64,000 bases of DNA from Ceratodon purpureus. Its lineage: Eukaryota; Streptophyta; Bryopsida; Pseudoditrichales; Ditrichaceae. Location: NCBI GenBank assembly GCA_014871385.1, contig CM026428.1:3234776-3298775 (forward strand). The letters are read 5' to 3'. This document shows, one piece after another, positions 12,639 through 23,039 of this stretch. Each line of letters opens with the position of its first letter. The first letter of the stretch is position 1. The position numbers and the translations under genes were made by a program. Under the pieces are notes generated by a model that was given only the letters and a program-made list of their open reading frames with translations, did not search any database and was not told where the DNA came from.

Positions 12639-13561
12639 ATGGCGGGTGCACGGAGCGAAGCGGTGGCAGTGTTTCGGACTCTGATGCGGACGCGGAGGCA
12701 ATGCTTTGCGGGCGACCCTGACCTGCTCGCTGCGTCGGCGAAGGAGATCCGGAAGGAGTTTGAGGCGAACAGGAATGTGGGTCCTGGCGAGGAGTTGGAA
12801 AGTCTCATCAGCAAGGCTCGTGAAGGTGTTGAATTCATGAGAGTGAACATTGTGCAGGCGAAGCTTAACGAACGAGGGAACTACGGTGAGTTTCTGCTAC
12901 TCAGAGGAAGATTTAGGGTTAGGGTTCTTGGGTTATTTGCGGTGGACTCACTTGAATCCGGTGCTCTTCGGTAGTGATCTTTCGATTTTGGAGTTCCTAA
13001 CCGTTTTTTTCGCTCATGATCCTGCTCGGTAACTGGAATTCACGTCTACTTGTACTTATTTTGGGCATGAGGAGTCGCGTTATGAAGCATTTCGGTTTGC
13101 AGTTGATTGTTGTTGAAGACTATTCCTTCACGAAAATTTATAATAAGTAGGTCGTTGCTCGTTAATTTTTGAAGTTTCTTCTTAGGAAGCGGACTCACTG
13201 TTTGGGAATCTGCAATTTTGATGGCTTCGTGATGTTCAGCTAGTGAGCATAATTGGCTTACGATGCTAAAATGTTTGTCAGACCATGATGGAAATTAGCC
13301 CTTATGCTCACTCTGGTCAATCTACTGACCCAAGTATGGGGCCCTGATTGGCAAATGTACATATTTTTTGCACTGATTGAAACTGGGACCAGTTTTAAAA
13401 CAAAGGAACGGAAGGCAGTCTATTCTCACGCACGGCATTGAGTAGTCTGATTGATAATTCACGGTGCTGGCCAGTCAAGACTGATTGTTATTCTACTCTT
13501 GGACGATGCAGAAATGAAGGTGAAACCAGAGCACCAGGGTGGTGAATTGGAGCCTGTGTAA
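12639..13561 (+). CDS. LYR-motif protein, complex III assembly factor LYRM7/MZM1-like, 2 exons
   Basis: Small mitochondrial-matrix protein of the Complex1_LYR family; MZM1/LYRM7 stabilises the Rieske iron-sulfur protein before its insertion into respiratory complex III. Exon 1 (12639-12885) reads MAGARSEAVAVFRTLMRTRR and continues to NERGNY. A GTGAGT donor then joins exon 2 (13512-13561, EMKVKPEHQGGELEPV, stop), keeping the frame and giving 98 aa, the usual size. The LYR tripeptide is not literal: the equivalent site is VFRTLMR, with the following Phe (QCFAGD) conserved. The intron (626 bp) carries a telomere-like GGGTTAGGG motif near 12,911. Start chosen because MAGARSEA matches the family N-terminus and no upstream sequence resembles the family. 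Confidence 0.82.
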
Positions 13562-14813
13562 GATGCGTTGAGCATCTCATGAGGAGAGAAAGTATCATTT
13601 CATGGGACACTGACAGTGGATCAGCGGAAGGTGATGAAGTTCTTCAGTGACTGTTATTCTTATGTCGTCCAGAACAGATGGTCAGGTCTTGGTCTGAACT
13701 CAAAAACGGGAGATTTCGAACTTCCAAATTGGAATGGAGGTTTGGATTTGTAGTTAGATGAGGTAGAGAGCTGTTTCAAAACGGATATTTCCGAATCAGA
13801 ATGGTAGTCGTGTGCTGTAATTGAGGTGCTTCCACTCAAGATTTCTTAATATACATGGATTGCACAGGAAATTTTGCTTTTCATTTTTTGTGAGTATCAG
13901 CTTGTTGGCTATCTTATATGGGGGTACGAACATTTCTCATTCCTTTCAAGTGCAAGAGGCATATCCAGATTTTGTACCATCTGTAGAGTTTCTGTAGAGT
14001 TTTGTACCTTGCGAACTTTAGTGTGAATAGTTCTCTGCATAGTTTCTGCAATTGCCTTGGATGTATTGGATTCACTAAAAACTAACTCAAAGGTGCGTAG
14101 ACATTTTATCAAATGCGTAAAGCTTTAGACCATGATCACTTTTCTCTGTATCACGGTAAAGCTCCGCGAGAAGAAAGTTTCACTTCACAGACACCGACAC
14201 CATTTTGAAGCGCAGCTCTCTGGATGCAGCAACATGCAAAATTGGTAGAGTTAAATATCGTAGTCAATTCTGACATCATGTCTCAAGTCCTTGACAAAAT
14301 TAAATCGCAGGAATACTTCGGCAAGCCACTTAAGGCTCTCGAAGTAACGTCCACATTCTCTATCTTCTAATACTGTAATGGAGCAGCACTATCTCTTACA
14401 CTGGAAACACAACATTAGCAAGCTCCTTGCCCACTGGATGCTGGAAGCATTCTAGCATCGGGTATTTTGCTGTTGCAACCTGGCACCACGAACTCTCTTG
14501 CCCGTATGTTCACCACCTACCAGGTCTTCCGAATCTTCAATCACAAGCTCTACCAATCTAGCACAAATCTACCTCACAAGCAGGCATCCTTCTGTCAATC
14601 AGAAACATAATCGTTTGCAGCGCATAGTCATGCTAATTTACTCAGATGCACAAAAAAAACCATCTGCTAGAATTTGTATACGGTGCCAGTTGAGCAAAAA
14701 AGAAAACTTCAATGCCCCTACAGCACCATCTAAGAATGCTACGGGAAGGTACAGTCTGACGGAGGCCGCAGCCTCCATGATCTTCAAAATTATACACTAT
14801 CTAAGAGCCTACA
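13562..14813. other. Intergenic region between convergent genes
   Basis: 3' flanks of the LYRM gene (+) and the phytol kinase gene (-). A 107-codon plus-strand frame at 14,498-14,821 runs into the antisense of the phytol kinase stop codon and shows no family resemblance; it is probably non-coding. No repeats were recognised. Confidence 0.4.
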
Positions 14814-15887
14814 TTACATGAGGTTTGGGAGTCCAAAAACATTCGCATCGGAAGGAAAGAGCAGCATTCCCACGATGACAGTAGTCAACGGCACAGTAAC
14901 ATTGTCGTCAAGCTTCGTCGAAATGGGAAGAGACTCCACAACTGTAGCAGCAAGCGAAACCACCGCCAGTCGAAGAAGAGTCCCCTTCGTGTCGAGCTCG
15001 TAGAATCCCATAAGAGAGAAGTACCACAAGCACCCATACGACACAAGGAAACCAAACAAGAACATGGCGATGCTCCCCGCCCAGCTCTTCCCTGAATTAT
15101 ACGGCAGCTTACTTGACCCAAACCTCCTCCCAACGATATCAGCAATGCCATCACCCCCACACATCATAGCCAACGCCATGACACCAACCGGTGAATCCCG
15201 CCAGAACAAAACCGTACTAAACACCAACACCACAACATAATACAACGGTCCCCGAAGCAGCTCCCGAGGATCACCCTCCCGCGACACTGACTTCACCAAA
15301 CCCTCATCCTTGAGCAACCCTAACCCATACACCAGCAACCGGATGCCATTACTCACAGGCACCAAAGCTGCCAAATACTGCGCCCATGGAAACGAACTGT
15401 AAAACGGCCAACAAGCCGCAAACAGCAACCCTGACGTTATGTGCACCATCTTCCGGCTCAGCTTCTGCCCCAAATACTTCCGCTTCGTGAGAAAATCAAA
15501 TATCCGAACCCACACCCATCCCCCAACCAGCACAATTAGGGTTACCCCCACATCATGCTGAACGGGTGGCACTGTCCACACTCCTCCATCGCCACCATCA
15601 ATTCCAACATGCGCTTGATGTTGTTCACCTGCTTCATGAGCCCCTCCTACGCTCGCGTGCACATGCCTCGGAGATGGAAAATCTACCAGTAAGCTCTGCT
15701 GTGAAGTCGCATGCACATGGTTGCGAGATGGGAAATTCACCTGTTGCGACGTGGCTCCTGGTCGATGTGAGCGAACCCAATTGCGACCAAGTGTTGAGCA
15801 GCTACGTGAAACCTCTCGGTGCTTGGTGAGAAGCAGGGATTGCGCTCCGCTTCCCAGCGCTGCAGCTCCCAGATTGGCGGTGCCCAT
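14814..15887 (-). CDS. VTE5: Phytol kinase (VTE5/FOLK family), plastid inner-membrane enzyme
   Basis: CTP-dependent kinase that phosphorylates phytol released from chlorophyll, feeding phytyl diphosphate into tocopherol synthesis. Single uninterrupted frame of 357 aa. The first ~100 residues are Ser/Arg/His-rich and variable, consistent with a chloroplast transit peptide. The rest is the multi-helix catalytic region, with family blocks RKMVHITSGLLFAACWPF, LVPVSNGIRLLVYGLGL, DEGLVKSVSREGDPRELLRG, LFWRDSPVGVMALAMMCGGD, RRFGSSKLPYNSGKSWAGS and VVESLPISTKLDDNVTVPL. The transit region contains an internal imperfect repeat (ATSQQ..DFPS.RHVHA). The lack of introns is notable. A farnesol-kinase role is possible, but the block set fits phytol kinase well. 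A G-box-type CACGTG lies at about 15,962, some 75 bp upstream of the ATG. Confidence 0.9.
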   Translation of the reverse strand: MGTANLGAAALGSGAQSLLLTKHREVSRSCSTLGRNWVRSHRPGATSQQVNFPSRNHVHATSQQSLLVDFPSPRHVHASVGGAHEAGEQHQAHVGIDGGDGGVWTVPPVQHDVGVTLIVLVGGWVWVRIFDFLTKRKYLGQKLSRKMVHITSGLLFAACWPFYSSFPWAQYLAALVPVSNGIRLLVYGLGLLKDEGLVKSVSREGDPRELLRGPLYYVVVLVFSTVLFWRDSPVGVMALAMMCGGDGIADIVGRRFGSSKLPYNSGKSWAGSIAMFLFGFLVSYGCLWYFSLMGFYELDTKGTLLRLAVVSLAATVVESLPISTKLDDNVTVPLTTVIVGMLLFPSDANVFGLPNLM

Positions 15888-18873
15888 GGCTGCTCTTCCC
15901 CGCTCTCATGCGCCCTCTCCTCCGCTTCATCTTACAAATCGCCGCAACCCATCTCTGCAACCACGTGAAGAAAGCGACCAAGGTTACGAGATTGGTCACA
16001 ACTTAACCATATAATTCTCAGCAAGTTGCAAGCTGATTGTGCGAATCCATGTGACGGATTGTTGCGTGAGTGGCGACCGAAAATGCGAGTGGATTGTGTG
16101 TGCGCGTCGTCGATCGTCATGGCTTCGCCTCCACATGAACTCGAGAGCTTTTGCAACGCAGTGCTCCACAAGATGAGCGCCTGAGTATCAGCAAGGTATT
16201 ATACGAGTATCATAAGGGTACGACAGGGTATTTAAGTGGTATTGGAGTGGTATTGAATTAGTATTACCTGTGTATTGGCCATATACCGATCGGAAACATG
16301 TAAGGAGAATGAGAGCTTTCCAACACCGTGTTGCCTCCACTGTGGAATTGATGGCGGTGGGCTTCTCAATTGATACCCGCGGGGTCTACTCGAGTGATAC
16401 TGGTCTGATGCACGCTTGATACCTGCCAGATATCAGGCAGTCATGGTAGGAAGTGAACACACAAATCCGTCATTGTACCCGAAACCGATATTCTCTGTAG
16501 GATAGAATAACAGTTTTGGGTATGGTGGCAGTTAAGGATTTTGGATTCACATGCCTTGTACCTAGCATTTGGGATTGAATGGAGAAAAGGAGGAGTACAT
16601 GAAGTTTGGTAGTTGGAAACCAATAAATTTAGCCTTGAACCAAAGGTGACCTTCAGAAGAAGCGTAAAGGCATTTAGTATTTGATTTTGATGTCATGGTT
16701 TTTTATTAAACACAATCTTATTTGTTCATTTTAAATAGGAATAGATATGAAAGAGCATGGTGGATTTTTCATATTGGATGTGTAAGAATTCGATGGCCTT
16801 TAAATTCAAGAAAAACTATTTTTTCAAAAACAAAATGACGACATAACTAGTTTACTTTGAGTTTAAAAACCACTAATATCTTCCAAGCCTTCAATTCTTT
16901 GGAATAATTGATGATATTATAATAAAACAAAACTTATAGTATATTTTTAGAACTCAATGTGACTTTAAAGATAGCTCAAATGAATAAATCCAAGTTTTGT
17001 ATGATGCCACTTTGAGATGTTGAAAGTCCATAATTAAATTATTGGGGTTATGACTTACCTCTCCAGATCCACTTCCTTTCTTCATTTGTGATGAGTCCTA
17101 TTTATAGGTCAATATAGAATATAAAGACACTATCTTTAACTTATTATACAATTTAGAATTAAGAAATAACATATCTTATTAGAACCCAAAAAATGGAGAG
17201 AATATTCTAGATGAAAAAACAAAAATAGAAGAATATGTGGACAAAGAAGCATGGAAAGGGGCAACCTTCTTCTTCATATTTCTTTTTTTATAAAATTTGT
17301 CCCTTTCAAAATTATCATAATTGTTGAGAATCTCAAACTTGTATTTTTTTTCCTATATAAACCTTCTATTGTAAATGAAGAATGACATCAAAACAAGTTC
17401 ACAAGATAATAGTATGAATGGAAAAAACAATTGGTATAAAAGAGTTGAGAATGATATAATTAAGACCAAAAAAAGAAGTAAATTCTATAAATACTAATTC
17501 ATTTTCTTCTGAATTTTTTTATAATTGTGTAAGATTTTTTAGCACTGCCTTGTTCATTTTTAACAATGCACATGTTTTTGATTGATTAGCCTTAAATTTT
17601 TTTATTGTGATAAATAATCATGATTTTGAAATCAATCATTAATTTAGAATCATATTATAAGTTCCTCTAATTTAGATGTAATAAATAAATTAAAGTTAAT
17701 TTGATTTTATATTTTGATTAACATGCTTAGAAGTCTATTGCAAAAATTTATACCACTAGAAAATCTTAATGATGTGGCTCAAGTACACTTAGTTTTGTAG
17801 AAAAACGAACTACCCATTTAATTTGTAAGTTTGTAGAAAACATTTGAGATGCAATAAATTCATACTTTTGGAAATCCTTATTTCCAAATAAATAAAAATT
17901 CAAACAAAAATTAATCCAGAACTTAGTTTTTAAACCATTGATTATTTGTGCTTGCTCATTTTGTTCAAAAGTAAATTCCAAATTGCTTGAGGGAGGCCAT
18001 GGACAACTGAGAGTTCAGTTACAAATTTAAAACGTTGTATACATAATCAGTAGCAGTTAGATAAAATTTATACAACACAGGTTCCATGCTCTCTACAAGA
18101 GATTTCATTTCTACTACAGGTACTTCCACTTTCCAATTTCAGGGATTAAGTTTACAGGAAGAGATGTCACTCTGTAAAACCATACAAGTGAAGCTCCATG
18201 TCCTGGACATTCCAACAGAAACAATAACGTTTGAAAGACGAAGGTAGAGCATAGATTCCCACTCATGACACTGAATACACTCCCTTTCAATACAAAGCAA
18301 CACAATCATCAACCACCAACACCCTCTCGCACAACCAACATCACCATGCATCCACCTCAACCATATCCTCATTCCCTTTCCTCAACAACACAACACACCC
18401 GTGCCACCATCCTCATTCCTCACCACACATCCAAACCAAACCAAACCTTCACAAAACTAATTTACACCGGTGGTTCACTACCCTATGGTTGTGGAGTGGG
18501 GAAAACCACTCCATCTAGTAGGTCCATATAGTTTGACTCACAATCTGATAAGAAAGAGATCATGTGAAAAAGCAAAGAGAGGTGAAGAGGATTCACGAAG
18601 TCAAGATTTCAAATGAAAAAAGCCATATCTGCTTTATATGCTTGCTTCCACATCAAGTCTAATTCCAGATAAGGCATGACATTCTCTTGCTTCACTAGGA
18701 GTTGGCAACCCCATACTATTTCCTTCTCCATTGAAATGAATAGACATTTTATTCATCCGAGTTTCCTTCCGAAATCGGAGTTTCTCATCTTCTATTTCCT
18801 TCTCACTATAAATCTCTTCGTGTAAGGACTAGGAAGAAGCTACACTATTCCTAGATACCCAAGTGCCCCAGCG
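15888..18873. other. Upstream region of phytol kinase, then AT-rich repeat DNA
   Basis: The first ~300 bp should include the phytol kinase promoter. A periodic GGTAT tract follows (separate entry). From about 16,640 to 18,000 the DNA is strongly AT-rich with no recognisable gene. 18,290-18,440 is a C/A-rich low-complexity stretch (CCAACAC, CACCAT and CAAAC words) whose reverse complement is GT-rich. No coding feature is supported. Confidence 0.4.
16187..16290. repeat. Cluster of degenerate GGTAT(T) motifs
   Basis: Around ten copies of GTATT/GGTAT/GTATC occur in about 100 bp (for example AAGGTATTATACGAGTATC, GGGTATTTAAGTGGTATT), spaced by roughly 10-12 bases. Further related words (GATACC, GATACT) appear in inverted orientation at 16,370-16,425. 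The block lies upstream of the phytol kinase gene. It could be a decayed short-period satellite or a protein-binding array. Confidence 0.35.
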
Positions 18874-19199
18874 ATAAACCTCTTTTTCACCTTAATTGCA
18901 AGGGCCCCCAACTAGGGCAACCATTGGAGGGGACAAAATTAAAATATTGTAAATATTTTGTTGATGAAAAAAAATTAAAAAAAAAAAAAAAAAAAAAAAA
19001 ATTAAAAAATTTAAATTAAAAAAACAACTTTAGATTAACTGTGTGGGTCCCTTAGACTAATTTTGGCGTCTCTGATTTCATTAAATTATCAAAATTACTA
19101 AAAGGTTTCCAATCCTTCTAAAATTAGAATCAAGGAGGAGGGGCAAGAGGAGGAAATGAGGAGGCCCCACCTTCTCATTAAAAAGAGGGCAAGGTTTAT
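18874..19199. mobile_element. MITE, family M1 copy A (~326 bp)
   Basis: Begins ATAAACCTCT and ends AGGGCAAGGTTTAT, an imperfect terminal inverted repeat. The interior matches copy B at 49,255-49,551 along its length: both contain GGCAACCATTGGAGGG, TTGTTGATG/TTAGTTGATGAAAAA, a homopolymer A/T run, CCTTAGACTAATT/CCCTAGACTAATT, TTACTAAAAG and AATCAAGGAGG in the same order. No coding capacity. The target-site duplication could not be fixed. Confidence 0.7.
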
Positions 19200-19322
19200 T
19201 GTTCGGGCCTAAGGTACCAAAGAAGTAAAAGTAATTGCTCAAAAAATAAAAATAAAAATAAAAATAAAAACTACATCAACATAGGAGCTATTCCAACCCA
19301 AGTCAAGGAGTGGCAATAGGGT

Positions 19323-19371
19323 CCAAAGTTCGAGACGCTAGGTATGCCAAGTCGCAAGTGACGCCGCACTG
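19323..19371. repeat. Dispersed ~49-bp repeat, copy 1
   Basis: Nearly identical to 27,425-27,474; both contain GTTCGAGACGCT followed by ATGCCAAGTCGCAAGTGACG and CCGCACTG. Flanking DNA differs. The block is far more GC-rich than its AT-rich surroundings. Its origin is unknown. Confidence 0.6.
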
Positions 19372-20011
19372 GGATTGTTCACGCTTTTGCCAGCTAGGCT
19401 CGTAGAGTGTCGAGAATAGATACAAATAGCCCCCCGCATGACTCTCCATGCAGTCAAGGATCACTTTTCCCATAGCCATCTCAACTTGGCAGGTTCTCAA
19501 GTTTTATAGGCAGGGAAGCTAGATTCATGTAGGTTGATGCGTTGGCCAAGCTAGTGGGATAAGTGCAAGTGAAAACCGTATTGAATGAAGTTCGTAGCTT
19601 CTTTTAGTGAATAGCTTTGGAAAGGCTCTAATTTTTAAATTAGTTGTAATACACAATCTGGTAATGCTGTAAATAAAATGCTTTAACTATTTTGTGGTGC
19701 AACTAGATACTAGAAAGCAAAGGTGCAATATTGCTAGCTATAAGATTTTTCATGCACACAACTATAATTCCAAGCTACTTGTGTGTCTGAAACAAAGCAT
19801 CTAGATGACATACTTAGAGAGGTACTACTAAAATGAGTATGTTTGATCATAAGATCCACAGGCCTCTCTTTTACCGTTTGTCATAGAGCAGAAGTCCTTT
19901 GGAATTTGATATTAGAAATCGGTCGCATGTTTTTGCAATTGCAAATGTAAAGAAACTCAAGAATCCTATAACTCGGTTGTAAATGAGGTTGATAATTTAC
20001 TTGTATATTAG

Positions 20012-20706
20012 TATAGTTTGAAAGTGTCCTTTTGATATCAACTTAACATTAAAATGACAAGTTATTAACACCTCTATTCTTCACATATTTAACTAATATT
20101 AATTCAATGTTATTCTTGCACATGTGATGATGATATTAACTTGGTATATGTGTGTTCAAATAACATGAAAACTAAATTAAATGACAATAGTCAAAATGAT
20201 ATAAAAGTAATATCAATACGATATCAAGATAAGATCATGATGACTTGGAAATGACATTTGATATAATAAAGATAATATGGCACAAAAATGATATGAAAAT
20301 AATTATAATAAAATTGAAATTAAGTTTAGATCAAAATGATACTAAATGAAATGTAACAAAATTATATTAAAATGATATTTTATTGACATTGCATTGACAT
20401 AAAAAAGAAATTGGAATAACATAAGTTAAAATGATATCAAGAAGACACCAATGTGACATGAAATGACAATAGTTAGATTGACATAAAAATGATATCAAAA
20501 TAACATAAAAAATAACATGTACTAAATGAAATCAAGATAACATAAAATGAATATTATGTTGGCATTTTACAAACTTAATATCATTGTAATATGTGTGAAG
20601 ATAATATAAAGTTAATTAATAATAGTTGAATATGTGAAGAATAGATGGACTGACAACTTGTCATTTTAATGTTAAGTTGATATCAAAAGGACACTTTCAA
20701 ACTGTA
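20012..20706. mobile_element. Foldback/MITE-type element with ~50-bp or longer inverted ends
   Basis: The left end (AGTTTGAAAGTGTCC..., continuing through the block TTTTGATATCAACTTAACAT and the block TTAAAATGACAAGTT) recurs in inverted orientation at the right end, closing with GGACACTTTCAAACT. Weaker inverted similarity continues inward through TCTATTCTTCACATATT. The interior is built of degenerate ATGATAT/ATGACAT words. There is no open frame of note and no transposase. Confidence 0.7.
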
Positions 20707-21247
20707 GTGATATGGTTGCACAATATGCAAAATCACAACCATCCAAGGTAAATGTGTTAAGATATGCAGTATAGAGAGGAGGCAGGTGATGGATGTATTT
20801 CAGAATGAATTTATTTTATTCCTTTAAAATGGGAAATATGAATTGAAATTCAAAAAAATCATTTAAAATTGACTTCTAGCAATCAAACTAAAAAACTTAT
20901 TTGGATATATAATGGTTTCTTGTCCACTCTCAAAATAATGTCTCCATTTGAATTTTACCCATCCTTTTAGATTGTTCATCCGCTGCTATTGAAACAACTT
21001 TAGCTTATTTTAAACTATTACGTTCATCATCAATTTTGTCAATCCTTCATGTCTTTATTACTAATACATAAATTGTATATTATACAACAAGCTGTAATGA
21101 TAGGTGGAGCATATTTTAAATCACAATTCAAATTTTAAAGCATTGACTGTTCTTTTTAAGTATATCAAAACCATTTTCAATCCTTGCTCTTCAAGTTGAA
21201 ATCAAATTTGTTTCGTTGGTTTGTGATGGTATCTTTGGCTGTGTAAT

Positions 21248-21321
21248 ACTTCAATAATCCTACGCGAATAGGATATGCGGAGTCACTTCAATAATCCTAC
21301 GCAAATAGGATATGCGGAGTC
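21248..21321. repeat. 37-bp tandem duplication
   Basis: Two adjacent copies of a 37-bp unit starting ACTTCAATAATCCTACGC and ending ATATGCGGAGTC, differing at one base (GCGAATAGG versus GCAAATAGG). It sits at the downstream side of the decayed Harbinger transposase. Confidence 0.8.
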
Positions 21322-22130
21322 ACTGAATTAGTAGAGTTGTACAACTGTTTTTTGCTTATCATCAAGTTGAAATTGAAGTTTGTTAAATAGTTCATCATTT
21401 TGCATCTTTTTCCAAATAAAGACATCTTTAGATGTTTTCCATCATAACAGCAGCTAGAAGAATATAATGCACACATATATCCAGAATCCGCCGTTAATGA
21501 ACAAAAATTCAATGCAAAAGCATAAAGTGAGAATGGTGCCGATTAGAGTAATCATTGAGAACTTGTTGAAGTGTTGGTTTTTTGCTCAATACAACATGAG
21601 AGTCGTCAATTGCCCACATATATGGTATGTTTGTCATTTCTTCAAAGCCATCGAGAATGGTTTATAATTCTTGTTTTTTGGGGATTTTAATATATTTATT
21701 ATATTAATTATCCACTAATACTTCACAAATCATATGGGTTTACTTAAAAGAAGTAGATGCAACAATTCCGAGAAATGATCTTGTTCTATAGAAAACTTCA
21801 CCAAAAGCAAGTCTATGAACTACTACACCAAGTACTTTTGCTGCTAGGATTGCACCTCTCCAATGTGTATTCTTTTTTGAAAAAAAGGTTTCAACATTTC
21901 CAACAGACCATATACTGCAAGTGTGACAACTTCAAATCCCTCTTGTAATGGTTCTGCAAGAATTCAGGTTGGTATTAGATATCAACCTTTGATAGATGTC
22001 ATTCCATTGTGTTTCTGATTGAGACTCCATTCGTATAACTCGACTTGGATTCCAATATTGTTGAGGTGGAAAAACACTTATTATGGCCAGTAATATACTA
22101 AATATGAGACAAAAAAAAAACGTAATCAAT
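21300..22130 (-). pseudogene. Decayed Harbinger-type (DDE_Tnp_4) transposase
   Basis: Reading the minus strand, about 21,555-21,680 translates to pieces GFEEMTNIPYMWAIDD, SHVVLSKKPT and DYSNRHHSHFMLLH. This matches the block around the first catalytic Asp in PIF/Harbinger nucleases (IDGTH...YYNRHxxHS). Further along, FFCSLTADSGY and DGKHLKMSLFGK fall in other frames, where the family has its second conserved region (HDxxHLRxS). Several in-frame stops and frame shifts break it, so it is inactive. Adjacent minus-strand text upstream (LLEMLKPFFQKRIHIGEVQ) fits the pre-catalytic helical region. Terminal repeats were not located. Confidence 0.55.
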
Positions 22131-22680
22131 ATGTACTTTCCATTGCTGGATTTTTATCAATATAAAAAGTAATATCAAAAGGTTTCTACACACTAGTTTT
22201 TTAGATTGTCTTACCATGATTACAGTTTATCAAGAGTCATAATTTTTAAATAAATATATTTAAATTCAAACAGATAGTATCAAAATGTTAAATAATTAAG
22301 ACTAATAACTCTATAAATTAAGATTGATACCTTTATTTTTATTTCAATTTTACAGAGGAAATCATTATAGTTTATGGTTTAAATAAAGAACTAAAGCAAA
22401 CTAAAGTATGAGCAGCACATTTATTACATGAAGTAAAAGTTATATTTTAGATCAATTTTATTTTGTACTCTAATTTTATTTTAAAAATTAATTAAATTCT
22501 ATATAAAATCATACTTTAGTTTAGAAGCCAATTTTATTTTGTTAAAATATTCATAAAATAAAAATTTAAGTTTGCTTTAGATATTTTTTTATTAGTATCG
22601 ACAACTTTGTTTTTAGAAACCACTTTCTTTTGGTACTACAAACTTATTACAATCTTGATCCATTAGTCAAACCATGGCCT

Positions 22681-22935
22681 AGATCCGACCGTTCTATTGA
22701 AGCTCCGATCCAACCTTTGGATCAAGGCTTTCATCCAACAGTTGAATTGAGACGTAGATCCGATAGTTGAATTGAAGTTTCAGCTCAACCGCTGGATAAA
22801 ATCTTTGATCCAACCGTTGGATCCAAACTTTGATCTAACCGTTGGATTGAAGATTCAATTCAACGGTTGAATTTGGATTGGATCCAACCAATTGATCATA
22901 ATTTTACTTTTAAGAATCCGATCGTTGGATTTAAT
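22681..22935. repeat. Minisatellite of palindromic GATCCAACCGTTGGATC-like units
   Basis: About nine degenerate units of 24-26 bp in tandem, each centred on a self-complementary motif close to GATCCAACCGTTGGATC (variants include CCGACCGTTCTATTGA, CCAACCTTTGGATC, CTAACCGTTGGATTG, TTCAACGGTTGAATT). Units are separated by AAGCTTT/AAACTTT-like spacers. The dyad symmetry of each unit is clearer than the unit identity. Confidence 0.75.
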
Positions 22936-23039
22936 TTAGTTTTTAATATATATCTTTTATTTCTAAAAAGATAATGCTACTTAGTATTTAAATATAGACA
23001 TATCTTCATATATATATATATATACATATATATTGGTTT

